Shown here piece by piece: positions 1 to 10,165 of a stretch of DNA of 64,000 nucleotides. How positions within the stretch are numbered: the stretch's first letter is position 1; the number at the start of each line of letters is the position of its first letter. This DNA comes from Aphrocallistes beatrix (Eukaryota; Porifera; Hexactinellida; Sceptrulophora; Aphrocallistidae), in contig OY725490.1 of NCBI GenBank assembly GCA_963281255.1, forward strand, positions 2,232,001 to 2,296,000, given 5' to 3'. The notes beneath the pieces were generated by a model. The model saw only the letters and a program-made list of their open reading frames with translations. It was not told the DNA's origin and ran no database searches. The position numbers were made by a program, and so were the translations under genes.

Positions 1-26
1 GAAGTTAATATTAATCAAAATGTTCT

Positions 27-1157
27 TCACTTAAATAGAAACCTCTGAGTCAGGCTAGGGGTAAACCTAGTCTGCACGTAGCCGTAGCGGTGTTGCGGCT
101 CATTCATAAGGATGCGACCAAAGAACACAGCAGTGCACAACAGATACAGAGATCCAAGCAAAAACACAGCTACTGATTCAAGAATGAAAGTCACAGAATC
201 CTTAAGATCATAAGCGAGTCTAAACGCTTCAATCTCTTGTTCAGTAACAAGCACTGACTTGTAGTAAGCAGTTCCGTAAAGATGATTGAATAGACACGGA
301 CCGTTTTGTAAAGCGATAATGAGTAGTGTGAAGACACTGGCTAGAAATTCACACAAGTTTAAGCACAGAATTGCCAATCCGAAACACCACATAATCACGA
401 AGAACTGATAACAGCTGATGACTGATCTTCTCACCAATCTTTCGTTGTTACTTCTTATTCTCAACTCCACTGACCTCCATCTTAGAGTTCTGTAGAACAT
501 CCGAGTGTGCTTAACCCAAATAAGGAAATAGATGAAGCTCAATATTGGTACAATAGCAATATTAATGATCATCAGCTGTGGTACAGATCCCGTAGTGATG
601 AGAAGAACTTCAAGCAGGCACGTGACTACCATCAGGCGTCTTATGGAATGGAATGCAGTGGAACGGATGTTATGGAACTTTTCATGAAGGAACTTCATCA
701 GACAAATGCCAAATGCTACAGATATCAATGATAATGATTGTCCAATGGAAATTAGAACAGAATTAATCGGATTTTCATACATTAGCTTGATCTGTAGATT
801 TAAAAACTGTGTCAACATTTTGGTGCAGTTTGAGTCAGTAAGTCTGTAAGCATTTGGTATCTCAGCTAAACTATCTCCTAACAAATACAATGACAAGCAG
901 CCAACCTCAGTCACGTTCATCAGGAGTAGAAATACGTATTTAATGAACTCAGACTAATGATGGAAGGCTTTTTCTGAAAGATTTCCGAATGGATCTGATT
1001 TGGCCTCTTCAACGCAATGACGGTATGAACGGAAAAACTGTACAATCATTCCCACGAAATACGCATTCCAGATAATGGACACCAACGCAGATAGCACAGT
1101 AAGTGGTAAAGCTATCACGTATCCAAATATTATATTCACATGTAAGAAATGAAACAT
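27..1157 (-). pseudogene. Multi-pass membrane protein, copy 1, with one in-frame TAG
   Basis: Read from ATG at 1157, this is the same roughly 376-codon protein as the intact copy at 6669-7799, with only scattered substitutions. The exception is codon 68: where the intact copy has Lys (AAG) after EKAFHH, this copy has TAG, a single base change near position 956. The reading frame stays open on both sides, giving 67 aa before and 297 aa after the stop, so there is no frameshift. Hydrophobic segments (7 or 8) and the C-terminal TPSLTQRFLFK are preserved. It looks like a very young pseudogene, a polymorphic stop or a sequencing error. The family is not one I recognise. Confidence 0.8.
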
Positions 1158-1340
1158 TTTCTTTGTACTTGGATGTAGAATTATTTTATCATCGAATAAG
1201 ATCGTCTAGTTCTTATAGTCAATAAATTGCTAATAACCCAAAATCTGATCTGCTATTGCTTTGTTGAATTAAAAGAATTTAAGAGAGCTATCTCATCATT
1301 TAAAAAACTATACAAATGATTACAGGAGAGTGAAAACACG

Positions 1341-3270
1341 TGACCAGGAAAGAGTGCTCAGTGGCATTATGTGGAGAATAGACATTTTGGGTTACTCTTT
1401 TCAATCCCGCCATTATGAGGGGGTGATCAGTGGCATTATGTGGAGAATGGGCATTTTGGGTTACTCTATTCAATCCCCTCACCAGGAGAGGATGCTCAGT
1501 GGCATTATGTGGAGAATGGGCATTTTGGGTTACTATTTTCAATCCTCCCCACCAGGAGAGGGTGCTCAGTGGCATTATGTGGAGAATGGGCATTTTGGGT
1601 AACTCTTTTCAATCCCCCCACCATGATGGGGTGTTCGGTGGCATTATGTGGAGAATGGACATTTTGGGTTACTATATTCAATCTCCTCACCAGGAAAGGG
1701 TGCTCAGTGGCATTATGTGGAGAATAGGCATTTTGGGTTACTCTTTTCAATCCCGCCATTATGAGGGGGTGATCAGTGGCATTATGTGGAGAATGGGCAT
1801 TTTGGTTACTCTATTCAATCCCATCACCAGGAAAGGGTGCTCAGTGGCATTATGTGGAGAATAGGCATTTTGGGTCACTCTTTTCAATCCCGCCATTATG
1901 AGGGGGTGATCAGTGGCATTATGTGGAGAATGGGCATTTTGGGTAACTCTTTTCAATCCCCCCACCATGATGGGGTGTTCGGTGGCATTATGTGGAGAAT
2001 GGACATTTTGGGTTACTCTATTCAATCCCCTCACCAGGAAAGGGTGCTTAGTGGCATTATGTGTAGAATGGGCATTTTGGGTTACTCTTTTCAATCCCCC
2101 CATTATGAGGGGATGCTTAGTGGCATTATGTGGAGAATGGGCATTTTGGGTTACTCTTTTCAATCCCCTCACCAGGAGAGGGTGCTCAGTGGCATTATGT
2201 GGAGAATGGGCATTTTGGGTGACTCTTTTCAATCCCCCCACCATGATGGGGTGCTCAGTGGCATTATGTGTAGAATGGGCATTTTGGGTTACCCTTTTCA
2301 ATCCCCTCATTATGAGGGGGTGCTTATGGCGCTTATATGTGGAGAATGGGCATTTTGGGTTACTCTTTTCAATCCTCCCCACCAGGAGAGGGTGCTCAGT
2401 GGCATTATGTGGAGAATGGGCATTTTGGGTTACTCTATTCAATCCCCTCAACAGGAAAGGGTACTCAGTGGCATTATGTGGAGAATAGGCATTTTGGGTT
2501 ACTCTTTTCAATCCCGCCATTATGAGGGGGTGATCAGTGGCATTATGTGGAGAATGGGCATTTTGGTAACTCTATTCAATCCCCTCACCAGGAAAGGGTG
2601 CTCAGTGGCATTATGTGGAGAATAGGCATTTTGGGTTACTCTTTTCAATCCCGCCATTATGAGGGGGTGATCAGTGGCATTATGTGGAGAATGGGCATTT
2701 TGGGTAACTCTTTTCAATCCCCCCACCATGATGGGGTGTTCGGTGGCATTATGTGGAGAATGGACATTTTGGGTTACTCTTTTCAATCCCCCCATTATGA
2801 GGGGATGCTTAGTGGCATTATGTGGGGAATGGGCATTTTGGGTTACTCTTTTCAATCCCCTCACCAGGAGAGGGTGCTCAGTGGCATTATGTGGAGAATG
2901 GGCATTTTGGGTGACTCTTTTCAATCCCCCCACCATGATGGGGTGTTCGGTGGCATTATGTGGAGAATGGACATTTTGGGTTAATCTATTCAATCCCCTC
3001 ACCAGGAAATTGTGCTCAGTGGCATTATGTGTAGAATGGGCATTTTGGGTTCTCTTATTAAGTCCCCCACTAGGAGAGGGTGCTCAGTGGCAATATGTGT
3101 AGAATGGGCATTTTGGGTTACTCTTTTCAATCCCCCCATTATGAGGGGGTGCTTAGTGGCATTATGTGGAGAATGGGCATTTGGGGTTACTCTATTAAAT
3201 CCCCTCACCAGGAGAGGGTGCTCAGTGGCATTATGTGGAGCATATGCATTTCGGCCAACTCCTTTCAATC
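1341..3270. repeat. 69-bp minisatellite, about 28 units, three unit types
   Basis: Units of 69-70 bp share a core of about 45 bp (GGCATTATGTGGAGAATGGG followed by CATTTTGGGTTACTCTTTTC) and a variable 20-25 bp segment of only three recurring types: CACCAGGAGAGG, CATTATGAGGGG and CACCATGATGGGG. Each variable segment is preceded by a C-run, so most can form a small hairpin (CCCCTCAT-T-ATGAGGGG is the clearest). A run of units near 1750-2300 recurs at about 2510-2960 and shares a one-base loss, so the array grew partly by block duplication. Long open frames cross it in several registers because units are near multiples of three; I do not regard these as genes. Confidence 0.9.
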
Positions 3271-3610
3271 GTCCACCAATTGAGGATTCTATGTATGTAG
3301 TATTTTTTGGACGAATTACGTTTTGTTCTACCCATTTTAAATTTCTTCTCCATAATGGAATAATTTTTCCATTATGTTTGCAAGCTGTATTTTCATTAAC
3401 CATTATCGACAGATCCTTCCCTTTTTGATTATGTTTCGAATTGCCCTTTTAGTACCTTTTTATATTTTTAACTCTATGTTTTCCTTTATTCCTAGAGTCA
3501 TCGCTTTGCATGTATTCCATTTTTGTAAAATTTGCTGTGTTTCTTTATCATTTGCATTTGTTCCCACGCTCCGTTCCTTCGATATCGAGTCAGTTTTTTA
3601 CTTTGGAATA

Positions 3611-4302
3611 CTGAAAATTTTTTGACTTGCTTGGGATTCGAACCTCCGCCACTTCGTTATCGACTCAGTGCGCTAACCACTCGACCATGAAGTCCCACGT
3701 CTTTAAAATGTTCTAAAATTATATTTATGTTTGTTAACTGAAAATTTGTTGACTTGCTTGGATTCGAACCTGCGCCACTTTGTTATTGACTCAGTGCGCT
3801 AACCACTCGACCATGAAGTCCCACGTCTTTAAAATGTTCTAAAACTATATTTATGTTTGTTAACTGAAAATTTGTTGACTTGCTTGGGATTCGAACCTAC
3901 GTCACTTTGTTATTGACTCAGTGCGCTAACCACTCGACCATGAAGTCCCACGTCTTTAAAATGTTCTAAAATTATATTTATGTTTGTTAACTGAAAATTT
4001 GTTGACTTGCTTGGATTCGAACCTGCGCCACTTTGTTATTGACTCAGTGCGCTAACCACTCGACCATGAAGTCCCACGTCTTTAAAATGTTCTAAAATTA
4101 TATTTATGTTTGTTAACTGAAAATTTGTTGACTTGCTTGGATTCGAACCTGCGCCACTTTGTTATTGACTCAGTGCGCTAACCACTCGACCATGAAGTCC
4201 CACGTCTTTAAAATGTTCTAAAATTATATTTATGTTTGTTAACTGAAAATTTGTTGACTTGCTTGGATTCGAACCTGCGCCACTTTGTTATTGACTGAGT
4301 GC
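3611..4302 (-). repeat. tRNA-like 126-bp tandem repeat, 5.5 units
   Basis: Repeat starts at 3611, 3738, 3864, 3991, 4117 and 4243 give a period of 126-127 bp. On the minus strand each full unit carries a tRNA-like body of about 71 nt with a good Pol III A box (TGGTCGAGTGG) and B box (GGTTCGAATCC) about 34 bp apart. The outer five acceptor pairs are present (GACTT/AAGTC). The anticodon and T stems are poorly paired, and the base before the apparent anticodon is not T, so I do not call functional tRNAs. These look like tRNA-derived (SINE-head-like) units amplified in tandem. The last unit is truncated at the edge of the 3-kb insertion. Confidence 0.75.
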
Positions 4303-4934
4303 GGAGAGTGAAACATTATTTAGAATTCAGACACTAAGCAATAATTTTTCAAATCAATAACTACAGTCATTTAAGATTATTAATCGTGTCAATAGTAAAA
4401 CATTTGATTTGTGACGAAAGATTTGTAAAATTTGTAGTTTGAATCCCATGTGAGAGGTCATGTAACTGAGTCACTATACCTCGAATTTTAGATTTTCTGA
4501 TTCACCATGACGTCATCATTATGAAATCAGTATAATATCTATATTCGATATTTTATCAATCATGTGTTCACTTCTATCCAATCTTATTCGCGAGATTTAA
4601 ATATTATCAGAAAATGCAGATTTTTCACAGAGAATTCTGAAGAAGAGAGAAAGTTATCTGGTCAGGGAGCTGTAATAAATAAAGTTAAACTCAAAACAAT
4701 CGAAATCAAAAAGTAAATCGAATTAGAATTTGTGTCGAGAATAACAATTGCCAATACAGAAACGACTAATGTCCTGCATTTAAGCAAATTAGGTAAGAAC
4801 AAGCTAATACAGCAAAACATAAATAATGAAAAAAATGAAATCAGTATTCTAAACGTTACTGTGAGAATAAAACTAAATAAGAAGTTAGAAATAGAAATAA
4901 AGGAAAAAGTATATCAACCAACATTCAATCAATG
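4303..4934. other. Non-coding spacer, duplicated from the block at 7970-10160
   Basis: The first 300 bp match 7970-8290 (for example the run containing CCATGACGTCATCATTATG). The part from about 4680 matches about 9920-10160. The intervening 1.6 kb of the other copy is absent here. No credible gene is seen; the short open frame at 4732-4938 has no family features. Confidence 0.6.
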
Positions 4935-6101
4935 TTAAAATATCAGAAGACGGTGGTTGTCGCCTACCATGATAATTCTCCCTCTTGCATCTAGTGTGAC
5001 ACCTATCGGTTTCTGTACATTATCCGTGATTCTATGAACTACATCTCTTTGATGATTGAATATTATAATAGCATTCTGATTGTAATCTGATATAATAAAG
5101 TTACCAGCACCATCTATACAGAATGACGGAGGAATCTTCAAATGTTTGGAAATAGAAGTGAGGACAGGACTCTGTATCTGAGTTAGGTCATGTCTGAATG
5201 AATAGAGAAAAGGTTTGGTGTGACTCAGTACAAAAATGAACTCGCTGGTTAGTTTTATGTCAGTAGGATACTTCAGTATTTCTTGTCCGAACTGAGACTT
5301 GAATTGAAAATCTTTAGAGAATATTTGAAGTCTATTATTACCACAGTCACATACAAATATTTCTCCATTAGACTGATTGACAGTAATGCTATGTGGGCTT
5401 TTAAACTGCGCTTCTCCATTCCTTGGAGTTCCTATCTGTTGGAGAAAAGTGCCATTCAAATCGTAAACTAACAAACAACCACCCGTGTACTGAGATACGA
5501 ATACTCTATTTTGATAGAAATCAACACTAACAGGTTGTTTCATCCTACCAGCTCCATCTCTATCTCCAAACTTGTATAAATACTCTACATCTTTATCGAA
5601 TACTTGGACTCTGTGGTTACGAGAATCTGATACGAAAATATTACCAGTTAGGTAGTGTACTGATACTCCAAAAGGAGAAGAGAACTGTCCTTCCATACAA
5701 CCTGATGTTCCTCCTATACTGAGTACAGGAGACACCCTTCCCTCATACTCTACTACAGGGAGAAGAGATGCTAGTCTAGTCGAGTCAGTAACAGTCACTC
5801 TACCAATAGTACCAGCTAAACGCAATACTGTCTCATCAAACTCAACACTGACATGCTTACAATCGAACTCAGATTTAAACTTTTCGCGTTTTTCTGTTAA
5901 TTGTTGGATAATCGAATCGCTCAATTCGTTAAGATCGTTTGATTGGAAATTTTCTTTAAAAATTAAATTAATGAATTCAAATAGATAATTATTTTCAAAA
6001 TAAATAGCATAGCTTAGCAGTTGATAGTGTAGATCAGTGGCGGTGGGAGGGTAGACCTGGTGAGGTACTGGGCTCACCTCAATTAGACTGTGCCTCACCA
6101 T
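4935..6101 (-). CDS. NHL-repeat protein, copy 1, coiled-coil lost and N-terminus replaced
   Basis: This is a 388-codon open frame. Its last 300 residues are a six-bladed NHL-type beta-propeller closely matching the copies at 10166-11392 and 14854-16104 (blades with GVSVHYLTGNIFVSDSRNHR, GEIFVCDCGNNRLQIF and GRIIMVGDNHRLLIF at the end). NHL propellers bind RNA or protein, and in animals they are often the C-terminal half of TRIM proteins. The 85-residue coiled coil that opens the other two copies is deleted. The break joins the region just before SNDLNEL directly to the former 5' flank. The only available ATG lies inside a transposon (6035-6126), which supplies about the first 22 residues. It is a possible chimeric gene or a decaying copy; expression is uncertain. 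Confidence 0.6.
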   Translation of the reverse strand: MVRHSLIEVSPVPHQVYPPTATDLHYQLLSYAIYFENNYLFEFINLIFKENFQSNDLNELSDSIIQQLTEKREKFKSEFDCKHVSVEFDETVLRLAGTIGRVTVTDSTRLASLLPVVEYEGRVSPVLSIGGTSGCMEGQFSSPFGVSVHYLTGNIFVSDSRNHRVQVFDKDVEYLYKFGDRDGAGRMKQPVSVDFYQNRVFVSQYTGGCLLVYDLNGTFLQQIGTPRNGEAQFKSPHSITVNQSNGEIFVCDCGNNRLQIFSKDFQFKSQFGQEILKYPTDIKLTSEFIFVLSHTKPFLYSFRHDLTQIQSPVLTSISKHLKIPPSFCIDGAGNFIISDYNQNAIIIFNHQRDVVHRITDNVQKPIGVTLDARGRIIMVGDNHRLLIF

Positions 6102-6126
6102 TGGTGAGCTGCTAGGCTAGCCACTG
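6035..6126. mobile_element. 92-bp hAT-like MITE
   Basis: The element runs from CAGTGGC to GCCACTG and is flanked by a perfect 8-bp duplication, GTGTAGAT, at 6027-6034 and 6127-6134. The equivalent sites upstream of the other NHL copies (about 11506 and 16222) have a single, uninterrupted GTGTAG. The 8-bp target site and CAG...CTG ends fit the hAT superfamily. It overlaps the start codon of the adjoining NHL frame. Confidence 0.85.
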
Positions 6127-6134
6127 GTGTAGAT

Positions 6135-6668
6135 AGTTCTTAACATGTTAATGGAAGACCAACTGTGGACAATTCACACATTAATGTGTTCAATTCTAAT
6201 CCGAATGACCGAACAAAAATATGCAATATTAAAACTAGAGTTTACAAAACATATAAAATGAACAATTCTCAAAAATAAGCTAGAAACTAGTTTTCAATAT
6301 CGACATGGGTCTGTAAATGTAATAAAATCTTTATAATCGAAGGGGTTCAGTCACCAACAGGGCGACTCTGCGGATGCGTGTTGCTAGCCGCACTACGCAA
6401 GTTATTTACTCATTTTCGCAATCAAAATCGTCAACTGGAAGAATACAAAACAGATAAACTAACACAGAACCATGAAGCGGCCTTTGTTGCCTATAAGGCT
6501 GATTCTACCTAATTTTACTCATCATGGATGTCGGTATTAATGTCCTCCTTATTACTATTCATTTACGTATGTACATGCAATATAAATGTGTACCATGTCA
6601 CTATCACAAACTAACAAACAACTACAATAATGTACAGAATACAGAAGTTAATATTAATCAAATGTTCT
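6135..6668. other. Intergenic spacer between NHL copy 1 and the intact membrane-protein gene
   Basis: The first about 120 bp are homologous to the 5' flanks of the other NHL copies (11510-11640, 16220-16350). The rest is AT-rich unique sequence in which I see nothing. The last bases, from about 6646, begin the duplicate of the sequence at window position 1. Confidence 0.5.
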
Positions 6669-7799
6669 TCACTTAAATAGAAACCTCTGAGTCAGGCTAG
6701 GAGTAAACCTAGTTTGCACGTAGCCGTAGCGGTATTTCAGCTCATTCATAAGGATGCGACCAAAGAACACAGCAGTGCACAACAGATACTGAGATCCAAG
6801 CAAAAACACAGCTACTGATTCAAGAATGAAACTGACAGAATCCTTAAAATCATAAGCGAGTCGAAACGCTTCAATCTCTTGTTCAGTAACAAGCACTGGC
6901 TTGTAGTAAGCAGTTCCGTAAATATGATTGAATAGACACGGACCGTTTTGTAGAGTGATAATGAGTAGTGTGAAGACACTGGCTAGAAATTCACACAAGT
7001 TTAAGCACAGAATTGCCAATCCGAAACACCAAATAATCACGAAGAACTGATAACAGCTGATGACTGATCTTCTCACCAATCTTTCGTTGTTACTTCTTAT
7101 TCTCAACTCCACTGACCTCCATCTTAGAGTTCTGTAGAACATCCGAGTGTGCTTAACCCAAACAAGGAAATAGATGAAGCTCAGTATTGGTACAATAGCA
7201 ATGTTAATGATCATCAGCTGTGGTACAGATCCCGTAGTGATGAGAAGAACTTCAAGCAGGCACGTGACTACCAGCAGGCGTCTTATGGAATGGAATGCAG
7301 TGGAACGGATGTTATGGAACTTTTCATGAAGGAATTTCATCAGACAAATGCCAAATGCTACAGATATCAATGATAATGATTGTCCAATGGAAATTAGAAC
7401 AGAATTAATCGGATTTTCATACATTAGCTTGATCTGTAGATTTAAAAATTGTGTCAACATTTTGGTGCAGTTTGAGTCAGTAAGTCTGTAAGCATTTGGT
7501 ATCTCAGCTAAACTATCTCCTAACAAATACAATGACAAGCAGCCAACCTCAGTCACGTTCATCAGGAGTAGAAATACGTATTTAATGAACTCAGACTTAT
7601 GATGGAAGGCTTTTTCTGAAAGATTTCCGAATGGATCTGATTTGGCCTCTTCAACGCAATGACGGTATGAACGGAAAAACTGTACAATCATTCCCACGAA
7701 ATACACATTCCAGATAATGGACACCAACGCAGATACCACAGTAAGTGGAAAAGCTATCACGTATCCCAATATTATATTCACATGTAAGAAATGAAACAT
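6669..7799 (-). CDS. Multi-pass (about 7-8 TM) membrane protein, intact copy
   Basis: A 376-aa uninterrupted frame in a single exon. Hydrophobic segments lie at roughly residues 8-40, 70-98, 128-160, 172-215 (probably two helices), 245-285 and 318-350. They are separated by basic loops such as RTLRWRSVELRIRSNNERLVRR. There is no cleavable signal peptide; the first hydrophobic stretch begins near residue 5. The topology resembles a receptor-like 7TM protein, but I see no rhodopsin-type DRY or NPxxY motifs and cannot assign a family. The duplicate at 27-1157 is about 97% identical but carries one stop codon. The flanks are also duplicated, so the copy number reflects segmental duplication and not retroposition. 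The function is unknown. Confidence 0.75.
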   Translation of the reverse strand: MFHFLHVNIILGYVIAFPLTVVSALVSIIWNVYFVGMIVQFFRSYRHCVEEAKSDPFGNLSEKAFHHKSEFIKYVFLLLMNVTEVGCLSLYLLGDSLAEIPNAYRLTDSNCTKMLTQFLNLQIKLMYENPINSVLISIGQSLSLISVAFGICLMKFLHEKFHNIRSTAFHSIRRLLVVTCLLEVLLITTGSVPQLMIINIAIVPILSFIYFLVWVKHTRMFYRTLRWRSVELRIRSNNERLVRRSVISCYQFFVIIWCFGLAILCLNLCEFLASVFTLLIITLQNGPCLFNHIYGTAYYKPVLVTEQEIEAFRLAYDFKDSVSFILESVAVFLLGSQYLLCTAVFFGRILMNELKYRYGYVQTRFTPSLTQRFLFK

Positions 7800-10165
7800 T
7801 TTCTTTGTACTTGGATGTGGAATTATTTTATCATCGAATAAGATCGTCTAGTTCTTATATAGTCAATAAATTGCTTATACTCCAAAATCTGATCTGCTAT
7901 TGCTTTGTTGAATTAAAAGAAATTAAGAGAGGCTATCTCATCATTTTAAAAACTCGACAAAAGATTACAGGAGAGTGAAACAATATTTAGAATTCAGACA
8001 CTAAGCAATAATTTTTTAAATCAATTACAGAGTCATTTAAGATTATTAATCGTGGCAAATAGTAAAACCTTTGATTTGTAACAAAAGATTTGTAAAATTG
8101 GTATGAATCCCATGTGAGAGGTCATGTAACTGAGTCACTATACCTCGAATTTTAGGTTTTGCTGATTCACCATGACGTCATCATTATGAAATCAGTATAA
8201 TATCTATATTCGATATTTCATTAATCATATGTCCACTTCTATCTTATCTTATTCGCGAGATTTAAATATTATCAGAAAATGCAGATTTTTCGAATTTTTT
8301 AAAGAAAGATTTTAATAAAAATAGTAAATTAATCAGTAAATATTTCTTAACGGATGTCTATATTGGATCGGTATTTGGGACATCTTTGTTGAGTTCAATC
8401 ACTGCTGACTGCAATGTCTGCAAAGCTCCCATTCCTGCATGGATGGAAATCCAAGTTGTTGATCTAAGCGAGAGGCATGCAACACATTAATCCATTAGGA
8501 CAAATTACAATTTTCCAAATTACGAATCGGGAAAATGACAGATACTAGTATTAACGCAATGCGGACAAATGATTACAAATTCGGGCAAACGCTGTGTCCT
8601 CTCTATAATGAGTAAGCATAGTCATTTCTTCCAACAGGAGACTATGTGTATATTCCTTCGATAAATGCGAATGAAGCGAAAATAGAGTTTCACAAACAAA
8701 TTCGGATAAATGCTGCGTCCCCAGGAGATCATGTATTAGTTCAACAATCTCCTGCCCCGTTCCTAGGTCAAAATCCTAGAGTTTCTCTAAGGTCCTATGT
8801 ACAGTGGCTCTCTGACAGTCAAGAATGCAGGAGTTAGGTCAGCCTATCCTGAGTGCAGCTCGGAAATAGAGAAAAGGTTCCAATTAATTAATAATTAACA
8901 TTTTTGTTACTATTATAATTCAATTTTCTAAAAAAATCACTATAAATTTAATTTGTATCATTAAACTATTTAAGGGAATTAAGTCAACTGTGATTGATAG
9001 GTTGATTCGACAGGAAACGCCTGTAACAGCAGACTCTCGGGAAATTTTCATTCTGACAATCGCAGAACTGAATATTCAGACAAAATCAGATAGGTAAACT
9101 CTGACATATTCAAGTCCTCACTTGAATTGAATAGAACGTTTAGAAAAGTGCTTCATAATCTAGTACTAGGGATAAATACAGTATATAGCTGACATTGTCT
9201 ATTTGATCACACTTTCTAGGCGGTAAAAATACCCGAATATTGTATAATGAAATTACATTAATAAAACAATTCATACTACAAAAAATTGATGACAAAAACC
9301 TCCAATGTCAAACAAAACGATATCGACTGTATTTACATAATCTTTCTGAAGTCCTCATAGGGTTTGAGCCAGACCAGTGAAAAGTTTTATCGACTAGATT
9401 CATCCAATCTTAACTCATGTCTTTAAAATTCGACCACACAAACGTCTAGGCCTGTAGCATACGTATGTAAAAAGATAAATTCGATAGCTCACATAATTTT
9501 TAGTGTGCGAGACTCCCTCTACACATCGGTATTATTAGATTTCAAATCGGACCTAAATTCATAAAGTTATTAGCATTTAAGTACGACACGGCGAATTTAC
9601 TAATTTAACACTCATCCAAATATTAACTACGCATATCTTAACTGACTCAGCATATACTGACTCAGTGAGTCTAAATAAAAATGTACTCGAATCTTAAAAA
9701 TCGATAGAGGCTCCAAAATCTAAACAGGGACTAGATCAAGTGTGATAAGAATCTAGTATTTGCATATTCAAACTTTTTCGCAAAAACGAACACTTACAAA
9801 GAACTATCAATGATACAACAGGAACTTTCAGAATTTCAAAGAATTCGATTAAAATGATGCTTTATGAAAAAAAAACAGAAGTGAACTAAAATATTTAGAA
9901 AATAATAGCTACATTAAATAGAGTTAAACTCAAAACAATCGTAATCAAAAAGTAGAGCGAATAAAAATTGAGATCGAGAATAACAAATGCCAATACAGAA
10001 ACGACTAATATCCTGCATTAAGCAAATTTGATAAGAACAAGCCAATACAGCAAATAAAGAATTAAAAAATATGAAATCAGTATTCTAAACGTTAGTGTAA
10101 AAACAAACAAATAAGATATAAATGGAAATAAAGGAAAAAGTATCTCAGACAACATTCAATCAGTC
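7800..10165. other. 2.4-kb AT-rich spacer without a recognisable gene
   Basis: 7800-8290 matches the flank of the other membrane-protein copy, and about 9920-10165 matches 4680-4934. Between them the sequence is unique, with many stops in all frames and no TIR element that I could delimit. The short frame at 8646-8837 has no family features. Confidence 0.5.

Larger units (their letters stand above)
1336..4302. mobile_element. About 3-kb composite satellite block inserted with an 11-bp target duplication
   Basis: The 11-mer GGAGAGTGAAA occurs at 1325-1335 and again at 4303-4313. The duplicated region downstream of the intact membrane-protein gene has it once, uninterrupted, at about 7970-7980, followed by the same ATTTAGAATTCAG context. 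The whole interval therefore looks like a single insertion. It consists of a 69-bp minisatellite (1341-3270), about 340 bp of unique AT-rich sequence (3270-3610) and a tRNA-like 126-bp tandem array (3611-4302) cut off inside its last unit at the right boundary. No terminal inverted repeats or transposase are visible. The 11-bp duplication and truncated tRNA-like end are compatible with LINE-mediated insertion, but the mechanism is inference. Confidence 0.7.

Noticed and set aside
507..731. Plus-strand 74-aa frame conserved in both membrane-protein copies (also 7149-7373)
   Set aside because: It is the antisense of a conserved coding region, so its conservation follows from the minus-strand gene.
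1341..3270. CRISPR-like array (regular repeat core with variable segments)
   Set aside because: The variable segments fall into only three recurring types, the period is 69 bp with drifting cores, and the context is an animal genome. It is a minisatellite.
1300..3403. Several long open frames on both strands across the 69-bp array
   Set aside because: They arise because unit length is near a multiple of three and stops are rare in the unit. Many overlapping frames are open at once, and none continues into non-repeat protein.
3622..4300. A cluster of functional tRNA genes
   Set aside because: A and B boxes are good, but the anticodon and T stems do not pair properly and the base before the apparent anticodon is not T. 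Better described as tRNA-derived repeats.
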